A DNA stretch of 64,000 nt from Paenibacillus artemisiicola (GTDB taxonomy: Bacteria; Bacillota; Bacilli; Paenibacillales; Paenibacillaceae): the NCBI RefSeq assembly GCF_017652985.1, contig NZ_JAGGDJ010000003.1, positions 310,001 through 374,000 on the forward strand, written 5' to 3'. The position numbers were made by a program, and so were the translations under genes. Below, piece by piece: positions 35,584 to 43,797 of this stretch; positions within the stretch are counted from its first letter, which is position 1; the number at the start of each line of letters is the position of its first letter. A model generated the notes under the pieces. It did not search any database and was not told the DNA's origin. It saw only the letters and a program-made list of their open reading frames with translations.

Positions 35584-36288
35584 ATGGTAAATTTCATTTG
35601 GCTATTCTTCATCGCGGCCAGCTTCGTTGCCGCCATCTTGAACGGGCGCATGGACGCGCTCACGGAAGCGGCGTTCGAAGGCGCCAAAAGCGGGGTGACG
35701 GTCAGCTTCGGCCTGATCAGCGTCATGGTGTTTTGGCTCGGGCTCATGCGCGTCGGCGAGGATGCGGGACTGCTTCGCAAGATCGCCGTCCTGCTGCAGC
35801 CCGCCGTGCGGTTTTTGTTTCCGGACGTGCCCAAGGGCCATCCGGCGCTCGGCTATATCATGAGCAACATGAGCGCGAACATCCTCGGGCTCGGCAATGC
35901 CGCGACGCCGATGGGCATCAAGGCGATGCAGGAGCTGCAGAAGCTGAATCCGCACAAGGAGACGGCTTCCGCCGCCATGTGCACGCTGCTGGCGCTGAAT
36001 ACGTCGAGCATCACGCTAGTGCCGACGACGCTCATCGCGATCCGCATGACGTACGGCTCCGTCAATCCCGCCGAGATCGTCGGCACGACGCTGGCGGCGA
36101 CGCTCGTCGCGACGGTTGCGGCGATCGCGGCGGACCGCTGGTACCGCCACCGGTACAACCGCAAGCCGCCGAAGGATATCGGCCGCGACGGCCCGCCGGC
36201 GCGCGGCGGAGGCGCAGGCCTGCCGCAGCCCCCGCCGGGAACGGCGGCGCGAAGCTTCGGTCAAGGAAAGGGTGAGGCCGTTGTATGA
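35584..36288 (+). CDS. spmA: spore maturation protein A
   Basis: The 234-residue membrane protein has nucleoside-recognition (Gate) helices, including VNFIWLFFIAASFVAAILNG and GVTVSFGLISVMVFWLGLM. The conserved NMSANILGLGNAATPMGIKA and TSSITLVPTTLIAIRM follow. SpmA with SpmB is needed for full dehydration of the spore core. The final ~35 residues are Gly/Pro/Arg-rich and make it longer than the 196-residue B. subtilis protein. AAGGAGG precedes ATG 35584. Confidence 0.9.
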   Translation: MVNFIWLFFIAASFVAAILNGRMDALTEAAFEGAKSGVTVSFGLISVMVFWLGLMRVGEDAGLLRKIAVLLQPAVRFLFPDVPKGHPALGYIMSNMSANILGLGNAATPMGIKAMQELQKLNPHKETASAAMCTLLALNTSSITLVPTTLIAIRMTYGSVNPAEIVGTTLAATLVATVAAIAADRWYRHRYNRKPPKDIGRDGPPARGGGAGLPQPPPGTAARSFGQGKGEAVV

Positions 36289-36817
36289 GTGGGTAACGGC
36301 GATCTCCGCGTGGCTCATTCCGTTCATGATCGTGTTCATCCCGCTGTACGCCGCGTTCAAGCGCGTGCCCGTCTACGAGTCGTTCATCGACGGCGCGAAG
36401 GACGGGTTCGGCACGGCCATCAACATCATCCCGCATCTCGTCGGCATGATGGTGGCCATCAGCATGTTCCGGGCCTCCGGAGCCATGGACATGATGGCCG
36501 GCTTGCTGCGTCCGCTGTTCGACAGCCTCGGCATCCCGAGCGAGGTGCTTCCGCTCGGCCTGCTGCGGCCGTTGACGGGAGCCGGCTCGCTCGCCTTCAC
36601 GACGGAGCTGATCAAGACGTACGGCCCGGATTCGCTGATCGGCCGGATCTCGTCGACGATTCAAGGCAGCACGGACACGACGCTCTACGTGCTGACGGTG
36701 TACTTCGGCGCGGTCGGCATCCGCAAGAGCAAATACGCGTTGAAAGTCGGGTTGTTCTCGGATCTGGTCGGATTTTTTGCCGCCATCATCATTTGTTTGT
36801 TCGTCTTCGGCCCGTAA
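36281..36817 (+). CDS. spmB: spore maturation protein B
   Basis: The 178-residue partner of SpmA has helices at WVTAISAWLIPFMIVFIPLY and VGLFSDLVGFFAAIIICLFV. The conserved NIIPHLVGMMVAISMFRASG and STIQGSTDTTLYVLTVYFG are present. The start is read as TTG 36281, giving exactly the B. subtilis length as I recall it; GTG 36272 is an in-frame alternative. It overlaps spmA by 8 bases. Confidence 0.88.
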   Translation: MYEWVTAISAWLIPFMIVFIPLYAAFKRVPVYESFIDGAKDGFGTAINIIPHLVGMMVAISMFRASGAMDMMAGLLRPLFDSLGIPSEVLPLGLLRPLTGAGSLAFTTELIKTYGPDSLIGRISSTIQGSTDTTLYVLTVYFGAVGIRKSKYALKVGLFSDLVGFFAAIIICLFVFGP

Positions 36818-36837
36818 CGCCACCGAGAATTTACATA

Positions 36838-36900
36838 CCCGCGCGCTAGTCCCGCCGCAACCGGCGTCCGCCTCCGGACGCCGAGCGCGCGGGGCTTTTT
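36838..36900 (+). terminator. two-tier hairpin terminator after spmB
   Basis: An outer stem of CCCGCGCGCT and AGCGCGCGGG encloses an inner stem of CGGCGTCCG and CGGACGCCG. GGCTTTTT follows. Confidence 0.85.
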
Positions 36901-36983
36901 GCATGGGACTAAGAAGTCCGCGGCGTCCGCGCACTTTCTTTCCGGTGTCGATTTAGGGTATGATGGGGGGTGAGGTGAATCGA

Positions 36984-37724
36984 GTGGAACGTTTACAAAA
37001 AATTTTGGCGCAGGCCGGCGTGGCGTCGCGCCGCAAATGCGAGGAGCTGATCCTCTCCGGCAAGGTTCAGGTCAACGAGGAGACCGTGACGACCTTGGGC
37101 GCCAAAGCCGATCCCGCGACGGACGTCATTACCGTCAACGGCCGGCGGATCAAAAGCGAAAGCAAGCTGTACCTGATGCTGCATAAGCCGAAAGGCGTCA
37201 TCACGAGCGCGAGCGACCCGCAGGGCCGCAAAATCGTCTCCGACTACCTGCCGGGCATCAAGGAGCGGGTCTATCCCGTCGGCCGGCTGGATTACGATAC
37301 CGAAGGACTGCTGCTGCTGACGAACGACGGGGAGTTCGCGAACCTGCTGACGCACCCGAGCCATCACGTGCCGAAGACCTACTGGGCGACCGTGAAGGGC
37401 GTCCCCCACGGCTCCGCGCTGGAGCGCCTGCAGCAGGGCATCCTGCTCGAGGACGGCATGACGGCGCCGGCAGAGGTCGAATATCACGACGTCGACACGG
37501 AGAAGAATCAGGCGACCGTGACCATTACGATCTACGAGGGCCGCAACCGCCAAGTCCGCCGCATGTTCGACGCCATCCATCATCCCGTCATCCTGCTCCG
37601 CCGGATCCGTTTCGGCGAACTGGGCCTGCACGGACTGGCCCGCGGCAAGTTCCGGCATCTGACGCCGAAGGAAGTGCAGGACCTCCGCGCGGCGGCCGTC
37701 AAGACACATAAAGTTCAAAAATAA
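36984..37724 (+). CDS. rluB: 23S rRNA pseudouridine synthase B
   Basis: The 246-residue enzyme makes a pseudouridine in 23S rRNA. An S4 RNA-binding domain comes first (LQKILAQAGVASRRKCEELI). The RsuA-type catalytic motif is VYPVGRLDYDTEGLLLLTND, with the catalytic Asp near residue 103. NRQVRRMFDAIHHPV near the end is also typical. The start is GTG 36984 just behind GAGGTGA; ATG 36960 is in frame but precedes that site. Confidence 0.92.
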   Translation: MERLQKILAQAGVASRRKCEELILSGKVQVNEETVTTLGAKADPATDVITVNGRRIKSESKLYLMLHKPKGVITSASDPQGRKIVSDYLPGIKERVYPVGRLDYDTEGLLLLTNDGEFANLLTHPSHHVPKTYWATVKGVPHGSALERLQQGILLEDGMTAPAEVEYHDVDTEKNQATVTITIYEGRNRQVRRMFDAIHHPVILLRRIRFGELGLHGLARGKFRHLTPKEVQDLRAAAVKTHKVQK

Positions 37725-37731
37725 CGGGCGG

Positions 37732-37767
37732 CGGCAATCTCGATTGCCGTCCGATTTTCGTTATAAT
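37732..37767 (+). promoter_or_regulatory. hairpin and TATAAT box between rluB and resA
   Basis: CGGCAATC and GATTGCCG (37732-37749) form an 8-bp stem followed by TTTT, probably a weak terminator. TATAAT at 37762-37767 may be the -10 of a res operon promoter, but there is no clear -35, which would fit activator control. Confidence 0.4.
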
Positions 37768-37819
37768 GGAAATACGACAAACAGCAGCATTGCAGCTAAG
37801 GAACAGGCGGTGAAACGCA

Positions 37820-38347
37820 ATGAAAAAGAACCGCAGACTCATTCAGGTGCTGATCTTCCTCGGCGTTCTCGTGCTCGGCGGCTATGCCATCGGCAACTCG
37901 CTGTTCGCGAACAGCGGCGGACTGCCCGGCAAGGGCCAGACGCCGCCTTCTTTCGCGCTTTTGGACCTGGACGGCCAGACGCACCGTCTCGAGGACTATA
38001 AGGGCAAGGCGCTCGTCCTGAACTTCTGGGGGACCTTCTGCCCGGGCTGCGTGACGGAGACGCCGGATTTGGAAGAACAGTACAAGAAGCATGCGGACAA
38101 GCCGTTCGAAATCGTCGGCGTCAATCTGAGCGAGGACAAGCTGGCGATCCGCAATTTCATCGAACAATACGGCGTCAGTTATACGATTTTGCAGGACGAC
38201 AACCGGCAGATTGAACGCGCATACGGGCTTCGGTCGTATCCCACCACCTTCTTCGTGAAGCCAGACGGTACGATTATGGACGTCTTTATCGGACCGATGG
38301 GCAAGCAGGACATGGACGAGCGCATCACGAAACTGCTGGCGTCCTAG
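37820..38347 (+). CDS. resA: thiol-disulphide oxidoreductase ResA
   Basis: The 175-residue membrane-anchored thioredoxin-fold protein reduces apocytochrome c before haem attachment on the outer membrane face. One N-terminal helix (LIQVLIFLGVLVLGGYAIG) is followed by the active site NFWGTFCPGCVTE, with Cys74 and Cys77. The inter-Cys residues are Pro-Gly rather than the Glu-Pro recalled for B. subtilis ResA. The conserved cis-Pro segment is LRSYPTTFFV. It begins the resABCDE operon. Confidence 0.92.
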   Translation: MKKNRRLIQVLIFLGVLVLGGYAIGNSLFANSGGLPGKGQTPPSFALLDLDGQTHRLEDYKGKALVLNFWGTFCPGCVTETPDLEEQYKKHADKPFEIVGVNLSEDKLAIRNFIEQYGVSYTILQDDNRQIERAYGLRSYPTTFFVKPDGTIMDVFIGPMGKQDMDERITKLLAS

Positions 38348-38366
38348 TCGGAGGAGGTTTTTGGCA

Positions 38367-40031
38367 TTGTCGGCTTTTGAGAACACGAAATGCGAGTGCG
38401 GTCACCAGAATCCTACCGGGACCGTGCTGTGCGAGAACTGCGGCTATCCGCTCGATCCCGAAGAGGAGAAGAGCGACGCCCCGCTCGAGATGCGCTACGA
38501 CGGCATCGCCCGGCGCTCGCAGAAGAGCAACCCGTCGCCGATCGACCGCGTGTGGAACTTCTTCTCGTCGGTGAAGGTGGCCGTCCGGCTTATCGTCATC
38601 ACGCTGCTGGCGGCGATGATCGGCACGATTTTCACGCAGGAGAACGCCTTCATCTCGTTCGATCCGAGCACGTATTACGAGCAACGGTACGGCTGGATCG
38701 GCAAATGGTATTATAAGCTCGGTTTTTCCCATACGTACGAATCCTGGTGGTTTATCGGCCTGCTCGTCATGATCGGCACCTCGCTCGTCATCTGCAGCCT
38801 CGACCGGGTCCTGCCGCTGTACCGCGCGCTGAACAAGCAGCAGATCCGCAAGCACGCGCAGTTTCTGACCCGTCAGAAAACGGTGTACGCGGGGGAGGCC
38901 GAAGGTCCGGCGGATGCATGGACGTCGTCGATGGCCGCCCAGCTGAAGCGCAAGCGGTACAAGGTGCACCTGGAAGACGGCGCGCTGCTCGCGGAGAAGA
39001 ACCGGTTCAGCCGCTGGGGACCGTACATCAACCATATCGGGCTGATCGTGTTCCTGCTGGCCGTGCTGCTGCGGACGCTGCCGAGCTGGGAGATGGACAA
39101 TTACGTCACCGTGCCGGAAGGCGAAACGGTCAAAGTGCCGGAGACGGCGTACTACATCAAGAACGAGAAGTTCACCATCGACTACTACACCGACGCGGAG
39201 CTGCCGAAGGAACTGCAGGGGACGGCGCGCGCGAAGCTGTACAAGACGAAAGCCGTGCTCTACACCTGCTCGGCCGACTGCGACGATCCGTCGAAGCAGC
39301 CGAAGCTGACGGCCGTGGCGAACCACGACATTCTCGTGAACGATCCGCTGACGTATAAAGGCCTCAAGGCATATCAATTCGGCTTCGACGACACGCCGAA
39401 ATTGAAAGCGGTCAATCCCGTCCTGGTCGACAAGAAGACGGGCAAGACGTACGGGCCGTTCAGGCTGGACATGCGCAATCCGCAGCTCAGCTACGCGCTT
39501 GGGCCGTATACGCTCGACCTGCGTCAATCCTACATGGACTTCGCGCTGAACGATCAGGGCCAGCCGACGACGAAATCGCGGGAACCGAACGCGCCGGCGT
39601 TCGTCTTCGTGCTGAAGGGACCGGATTTGCCGGCGCAAGGCGAGCCGTACATGTATTTCCCGAAGCAGACGGACAAGGAACGGTTCAGCCAGGACGTCAT
39701 CAACGGCAAGCTGGCGGATCGCTTCGAGTTGAAGGTCGGCACGATGGACGGCGTCGAATTCGCGCCGGTCGAAAGCTCGCTCAACATCCGCTACGACCGC
39801 GCCATGCCTTACATATGGGTCGGCGCCGGCATTTCGATGTTCGGCCTGCTGATCGGCTCGTACTGGCAGCACCGCCGGATCTGGCTGCGCCTCGACGGCG
39901 GCCGCGTCACGCTCGGCGCCCATACGAACAAGAACAATTACGGCATGCGTGCCGAGCTCGCGTCCGCCCTGCGCGGCATGGGCATCGTCGTAGAGCCGAA
40001 GTCGCTCGATAACGGGAGGAACAAAACGTGA
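38367..40031 (+). CDS. resB: cytochrome c biogenesis protein ResB
   Basis: The 554-residue protein works with ResC to deliver and attach haem to apocytochrome c. The N-terminus is a small zinc ribbon (Cys9, Cys11, Cys22, Cys25 in CECG and CENC). Membrane helices occur near AVRLIVITLLAAMIGTIF, WWFIGLLVMIGTSLVIC and NHIGLIVFLLAVLLRTL, and a large external domain precedes the last helix near residue 490. Start TTG 38367 is 9 bases behind GGAGGAGG; TTG 38361 is too close. The stop overlaps resC. Confidence 0.92.
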   Translation: MSAFENTKCECGHQNPTGTVLCENCGYPLDPEEEKSDAPLEMRYDGIARRSQKSNPSPIDRVWNFFSSVKVAVRLIVITLLAAMIGTIFTQENAFISFDPSTYYEQRYGWIGKWYYKLGFSHTYESWWFIGLLVMIGTSLVICSLDRVLPLYRALNKQQIRKHAQFLTRQKTVYAGEAEGPADAWTSSMAAQLKRKRYKVHLEDGALLAEKNRFSRWGPYINHIGLIVFLLAVLLRTLPSWEMDNYVTVPEGETVKVPETAYYIKNEKFTIDYYTDAELPKELQGTARAKLYKTKAVLYTCSADCDDPSKQPKLTAVANHDILVNDPLTYKGLKAYQFGFDDTPKLKAVNPVLVDKKTGKTYGPFRLDMRNPQLSYALGPYTLDLRQSYMDFALNDQGQPTTKSREPNAPAFVFVLKGPDLPAQGEPYMYFPKQTDKERFSQDVINGKLADRFELKVGTMDGVEFAPVESSLNIRYDRAMPYIWVGAGISMFGLLIGSYWQHRRIWLRLDGGRVTLGAHTNKNNYGMRAELASALRGMGIVVEPKSLDNGRNKT

Positions 40032-41287
40032 GTTTGCTTGATTTCAGCAGCGACGCGTTCATCGTCGCATTCTTTCTATACTGCTTTGGATTTTTGTTCT
40101 ACGGGGTATCCGCCTTGGGCAAAAAGTGGAGCAAGCGCAGCCCGGAAGAGCATGTCAAGAAGTGGGGACGCATCGCGTTCGGCGTCTCGCTGCTCGGCTT
40201 CGCCGCGCATCTGACGTTCTTCTTCACTCGCTGGGCCGGCGGCGGCCATATCCCGACGAGCAACATGTATGAATTCATGTCGTTCCTCGCGATGGCGATC
40301 ATGGCGGCGTTCATCATCGTCGAAGCGATCTACCGCAAGCCGCTGCTCGGCCTGTTCACGCTGCCGCTCACGGTCATCATCGTCGCCTATGCGGCGGTCT
40401 TCCCGCAGGAGGTGCAGCCGCTCATCCCGGCGCTCCAGTCGTACTGGCTCAAGATCCACGTTACGACGGCCGCGACGGGCGAAGCATTCTTCGCCGTCGG
40501 CTTCGCGGCGGGGCTCATGTACCTGCTGCGCACGGTCGACTTCCGCAAAACCGACGAGAAAGCGAAGCGCGAGCAGCGCTGGGTGGAGTTCACGCTGTAC
40601 GTCATCATCGTCATCATCGCCTTCATCGGCTCCGTCTTCGGATTCCGCGGCGCGGGCTACGAAGCGAGCTTCAAGCAGGAGACGGTCACGATCGACGACA
40701 GCGGCGTCGAGAACTCGACGGTCAACACGGTGGAGTACTCGCTCCCGCCGATCTTCAAGCCGTACAACAGCCAAGTCGTGTCGATCGATTCGTTCCTCGG
40801 CCTCGACAAGCCGCTGTTCGAGACGCCGCACTGGATGAAGGGCGTCGACGCGGCGCGCAAGCTGAACACGATCACCTGGTCGGTCATCAACGGCTCGATT
40901 CTGTACGGCCTCCTGCGCCTGATCCTCCGCAAGCGGGTCGGGGCGGCCATCCATCCGCTCATGGACGGCATCGACGAGGACGATATCGACGAAATCAGCT
41001 ATCGCGCCATCGCGATCGGCTACCCGATCTTCACGCTCGGCGCGCTGATCTTCGCCATGATTTGGGCGTATATCGCGTGGTCGCGGTTCTGGGGCTGGGA
41101 CCCGAAGGAAGTATGGGCGCTGATCACCTGGCTGTACTACACGGCGTATCTCCATCTTCGCCTGTCGCGCGGCTGGCACGGCTCCAAGTCCGCTTGGCTC
41201 GCGGTAATCGGCTTCGTCGTGGTTATGTTCACGCTAATCGGGGTTAATCTCGTACTGGTCGGTTTGCACTCGTACGCGGGTGTATAA
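40028..41287 (+). CDS. resC: cytochrome c biogenesis protein ResC (CcsA-type)
   Basis: The 419-residue polytopic protein belongs to the haem-handling CcsA/CcmF family. The tryptophan-rich haem-binding motif reads RFWGWDPKEVWALITWLYY near residue 355, and conserved His residues occur in YWLKIHVTT and in YLHLRLSRGWHG. It starts with GTG that overlaps the resB stop (GTGA), as expected for partners acting in one complex. The C-terminus ends in a helix, VVMFTLIGVNLVLVGLHSYA. Confidence 0.93.
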   Translation: MSLLDFSSDAFIVAFFLYCFGFLFYGVSALGKKWSKRSPEEHVKKWGRIAFGVSLLGFAAHLTFFFTRWAGGGHIPTSNMYEFMSFLAMAIMAAFIIVEAIYRKPLLGLFTLPLTVIIVAYAAVFPQEVQPLIPALQSYWLKIHVTTAATGEAFFAVGFAAGLMYLLRTVDFRKTDEKAKREQRWVEFTLYVIIVIIAFIGSVFGFRGAGYEASFKQETVTIDDSGVENSTVNTVEYSLPPIFKPYNSQVVSIDSFLGLDKPLFETPHWMKGVDAARKLNTITWSVINGSILYGLLRLILRKRVGAAIHPLMDGIDEDDIDEISYRAIAIGYPIFTLGALIFAMIWAYIAWSRFWGWDPKEVWALITWLYYTAYLHLRLSRGWHGSKSAWLAVIGFVVVMFTLIGVNLVLVGLHSYAGV

Positions 41288-41303
41288 TAGAAGCAAGGAA
41301 TGC

Positions 41304-41333
41304 CAGGCGCGCGTCTCTTCAGGCGCGCGCCTG
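41304..41333 (+). repeat. hairpin in the resC-resD gap
   Basis: CAGGCGCGCG and CGCGCGCCTG form a perfect 10-bp stem with a 10-base loop and no T run. A TATAAT box at 41283-41288 lies just upstream, so the hairpin may sit at the 5' end of a separate resDE transcript. Confidence 0.55.
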
Positions 41334-41381
41334 CGGCACGATTACAGGCGATTCTTCGCCATTCGAGAGGAGACATGCTCC

Positions 41382-42098
41382 ATGTCCGAAGAACTTCACC
41401 GCATACTCGTCGTAGACGATGAAGAACGGATCCGCAGGCTGCTCAAAATGTACTTGGAGAAGGAAGGCTACCGCATCGAGGAGGCGGAGGACGGCGAAAC
41501 GGCGCTCCGAATGGCGACGCACGGCGAGTTCGATTTGATCCTGCTCGACGTCATGCTGCCCGGCATCGACGGCATCGAAGTCTGCACGCGGCTTCGCCAG
41601 GTGAAGTCGACGCCGGTCATCATGCTGACGGCGAAGGGCGAGGAGATGAACCGCGTCCAGGGCTTCGAGGTCGGCGCGGACGACTACGTCGTCAAGCCGT
41701 TCAGCCCGCGCGAGGTGATCTACCGCGTCAAGGCGATCCTGCGCCGTTCGTCGGCGACGGCGTTCCTGACGAAGGAGACGATGACGAGCAACAACATCGT
41801 GTTCCCGCATCTCATCATCGAGCACGACGCGCACCGGGTCATGGCCGGCGGCCAGGAAGTGAGTCTCACGCCGAAGGAGTACGAGCTGCTCCATTACCTC
41901 GCCATTTCGCCGGACAAAGTGTTTTCCCGCGAGGAGCTGCTGAAGGACGTGTGGAACTACGAGTTCTTCGGCGACCTGCGCACGGTGGACACCCACGTCA
42001 AGCGGCTGCGCGAGAAGCTGAACAAGGTGTCGCCCGAAGCGGCCATGATGATCACGACGGTATGGGGCGTCGGCTACAAGCTCGAGGTGTCCAAATAA
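41382..42098 (+). CDS. resD: response regulator ResD (OmpR/PhoB type)
   Basis: The 238-residue regulator controls aerobic and anaerobic respiration genes together with ResE. The receiver domain has the acidic pair in LVVDDEE, the phosphorylated Asp in DLILLDVMLPG, Thr in IMLTAKG and Lys in YVVKPFSP. The C-terminal winged helix contains LTPKEYELLHYLA and RTVDTHVKRLREKL. ATG 41382 is 8 bases behind GAGAGGAGA; ATG 41375 is out of frame. Confidence 0.92.
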   Translation: MSEELHRILVVDDEERIRRLLKMYLEKEGYRIEEAEDGETALRMATHGEFDLILLDVMLPGIDGIEVCTRLRQVKSTPVIMLTAKGEEMNRVQGFEVGADDYVVKPFSPREVIYRVKAILRRSSATAFLTKETMTSNNIVFPHLIIEHDAHRVMAGGQEVSLTPKEYELLHYLAISPDKVFSREELLKDVWNYEFFGDLRTVDTHVKRLREKLNKVSPEAAMMITTVWGVGYKLEVSK

Positions 42099-43517
42099 GT
42101 GGTCATTTGGCGCAGCGTAGTCGGCAAGCTCTGGCTCACGATCATTGCTCTCGTGGCGGCGGTGCTGCTTATTCTGGGCATGTTCCTGCTGCAGTACATC
42201 GATATCGCGTTCAATAATTCCCATGCCGTTAAAGTGCTGTTCGTCTACACGGCGATTATCGGCTTCCTGCTGTCCACGTTTTTCGCGTTCTTCCTGTCCA
42301 CCAAGATTACGCAGCCGCTGCTGCAGATGAAGAAGGCGGCGGATCTGATCTCCCAGGGCGAATACCGGACCCGGGTGCCGATCCGATCCTCCGACGAAAT
42401 CGGCGATTTGGCCAATACGTTCAACAATATGGCGGCCGAGCTCGATACGCTGATCCGCGACCTGAATCACGAGAAAGAGCATCTGGCCAGCGTGCACCGG
42501 AGCATGGCGGACGCCGTCGTGACGTTCGACGCGGCGGGCCAGGTGATCCTGGCCAATCCTCACGGCCAGCAGCTCATCGAGCGCTGGAACGAGCTGGAAT
42601 GGTCCGAGGAACAAAAGGCGCATTCCAAGGTGCCCGCGCCCTTGTTCGATCTGTATCGCAAGGTGCTGCGGGAAGGCCGCGATCTGACGGACAAGGTGCA
42701 CGTGCAGAGCGGCGTCTGGTCGGTGGTCATGGCGCCGCTCAAGTCGAATGAGACGGTGCGCGGCGCGGTCGCGGTCATGCGCAACGTGACGGAAGAGTCG
42801 AAGCTCGAGAAGCTTCGCCGCGATTTCGTCGCGAACGTCTCGCACGAGCTTCGCACGCCGCTGTCCATGCTGCAAGGCTACAGCGAAGCGCTGCTCGACG
42901 ATATCGCGGCTTCGCCGGAAGAACGGAAGGAGATGGCCCACGTCATCTACGAGGAATCGCTGCGGATGGGCCGGCTGGTGAAGGATCTTCTGGACCTGGC
43001 GCGAATGGAAGCGGGCCATCTGGAGATGAAGCTGGAGCCGACGGACTTGACCGGGCTGCTCCGGCGCGTGCACCGCAAGTTCCAAGGCTTGGCGAAGGAG
43101 CAAAACATTCAGCTCGAGCTCGAGATGGCCGCGGAGCCGCTCGTTCTGGCCGAAGCGGATGAGGACCGGCTGGAGCAGGTGCTCACGAATCTGCTGAGCA
43201 ACGCGCTCCGGCATACGCCGGCGGAAGCGCATATTCGGATCGGCGCCCGCCAGACGGTCGCGGACCGGAAGGCGTACGTCGAGATCCAGGTTCGCGACGA
43301 AGGGGAGGGCATCCCGGACGAGGATCTGCCGTTCATCTTCGAGCGCTTCTATAAGGCGGACAAAGCACGCACGCGCGGGGCTTCGAGCGGCGGGACGGGG
43401 CTCGGCCTCGCCATCGTGAAGAACATCGTCGAATCGCATAAAGGCCGGATCCGGGCGGAAAGCACGGTCGGCGTCGGCACGACGTTCACGCTGCTGCTGC
43501 CCGTCGAACCGCTATAA
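42099..43517 (+). CDS. resE: sensor histidine kinase ResE
   Basis: The 472-residue kinase has two N-terminal membrane helices (LTIIALVAAVLLILGMFLL, then VYTAIIGFLLSTFFAFFLS) with a very short external loop. A HAMP domain follows, then a PAS-like domain around residues 130-215. The H box is FVANVSHELRTPLSMLQGY, and the ATP-binding domain ends with FERFYKADKARTRGASSGGT. GTG 42099 starts right after the resD stop, with GAGGTG inside resD as its ribosome binding site. The short external loop suggests sensing in the membrane or cytoplasm. Confidence 0.92.
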   Translation: MVIWRSVVGKLWLTIIALVAAVLLILGMFLLQYIDIAFNNSHAVKVLFVYTAIIGFLLSTFFAFFLSTKITQPLLQMKKAADLISQGEYRTRVPIRSSDEIGDLANTFNNMAAELDTLIRDLNHEKEHLASVHRSMADAVVTFDAAGQVILANPHGQQLIERWNELEWSEEQKAHSKVPAPLFDLYRKVLREGRDLTDKVHVQSGVWSVVMAPLKSNETVRGAVAVMRNVTEESKLEKLRRDFVANVSHELRTPLSMLQGYSEALLDDIAASPEERKEMAHVIYEESLRMGRLVKDLLDLARMEAGHLEMKLEPTDLTGLLRRVHRKFQGLAKEQNIQLELEMAAEPLVLAEADEDRLEQVLTNLLSNALRHTPAEAHIRIGARQTVADRKAYVEIQVRDEGEGIPDEDLPFIFERFYKADKARTRGASSGGTGLGLAIVKNIVESHKGRIRAESTVGVGTTFTLLLPVEPL

Positions 43518-43557
43518 TAAGCGTTCGCGACGCAGCGAATCATCTCCGCGAGCGAAT

Positions 43558-43600
43558 GGCAAAGGCGCTTCTCCGTACGAGAAGCGCCTTTGCCGTTCTT
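43558..43600 (+). terminator. intrinsic terminator after resE
   Basis: GGCAAAGGCGCTTCTC and GAGAAGCGCCTTTGCC form a perfect 16-bp stem with a short loop, followed by GTTCTTTC. Confidence 0.85.
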
Positions 43601-43731
43601 TCGACGAACTCGATTCATGCGCCGGAGCCGCGCGGCCACCGACCGCCATTCGCGTCGCATCTTGTTGAAGGAAGTAGACTAATCTTGTTGGTCGTGAAAC
43701 ATTTTATTTCCGTAAACGCCGAAATGGGCTA

Positions 43732-43768
43732 AAAAGAGCGCCTTTCCTCGAGAGGAAGGCGCTCTTTC
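43732..43768 (-). terminator. intrinsic terminator after serA
   Basis: On the minus strand, AAAGAGCGCCTTCCTC pairs with GAGGAAAGGCGCTCTTT with one bulge, followed by a T run. Confidence 0.88.
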
Positions 43769-43797
43769 GGCATCCGGCCGCAGTACCGCGGCGAGGA

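Noticed and set aside
41319..43439. 706-codon minus-strand frame over resD and resE
   Set aside because: Both plus-strand genes have intact signalling motifs and ribosome binding sites; the minus frame is His/Arg/Asp-rich shadow.
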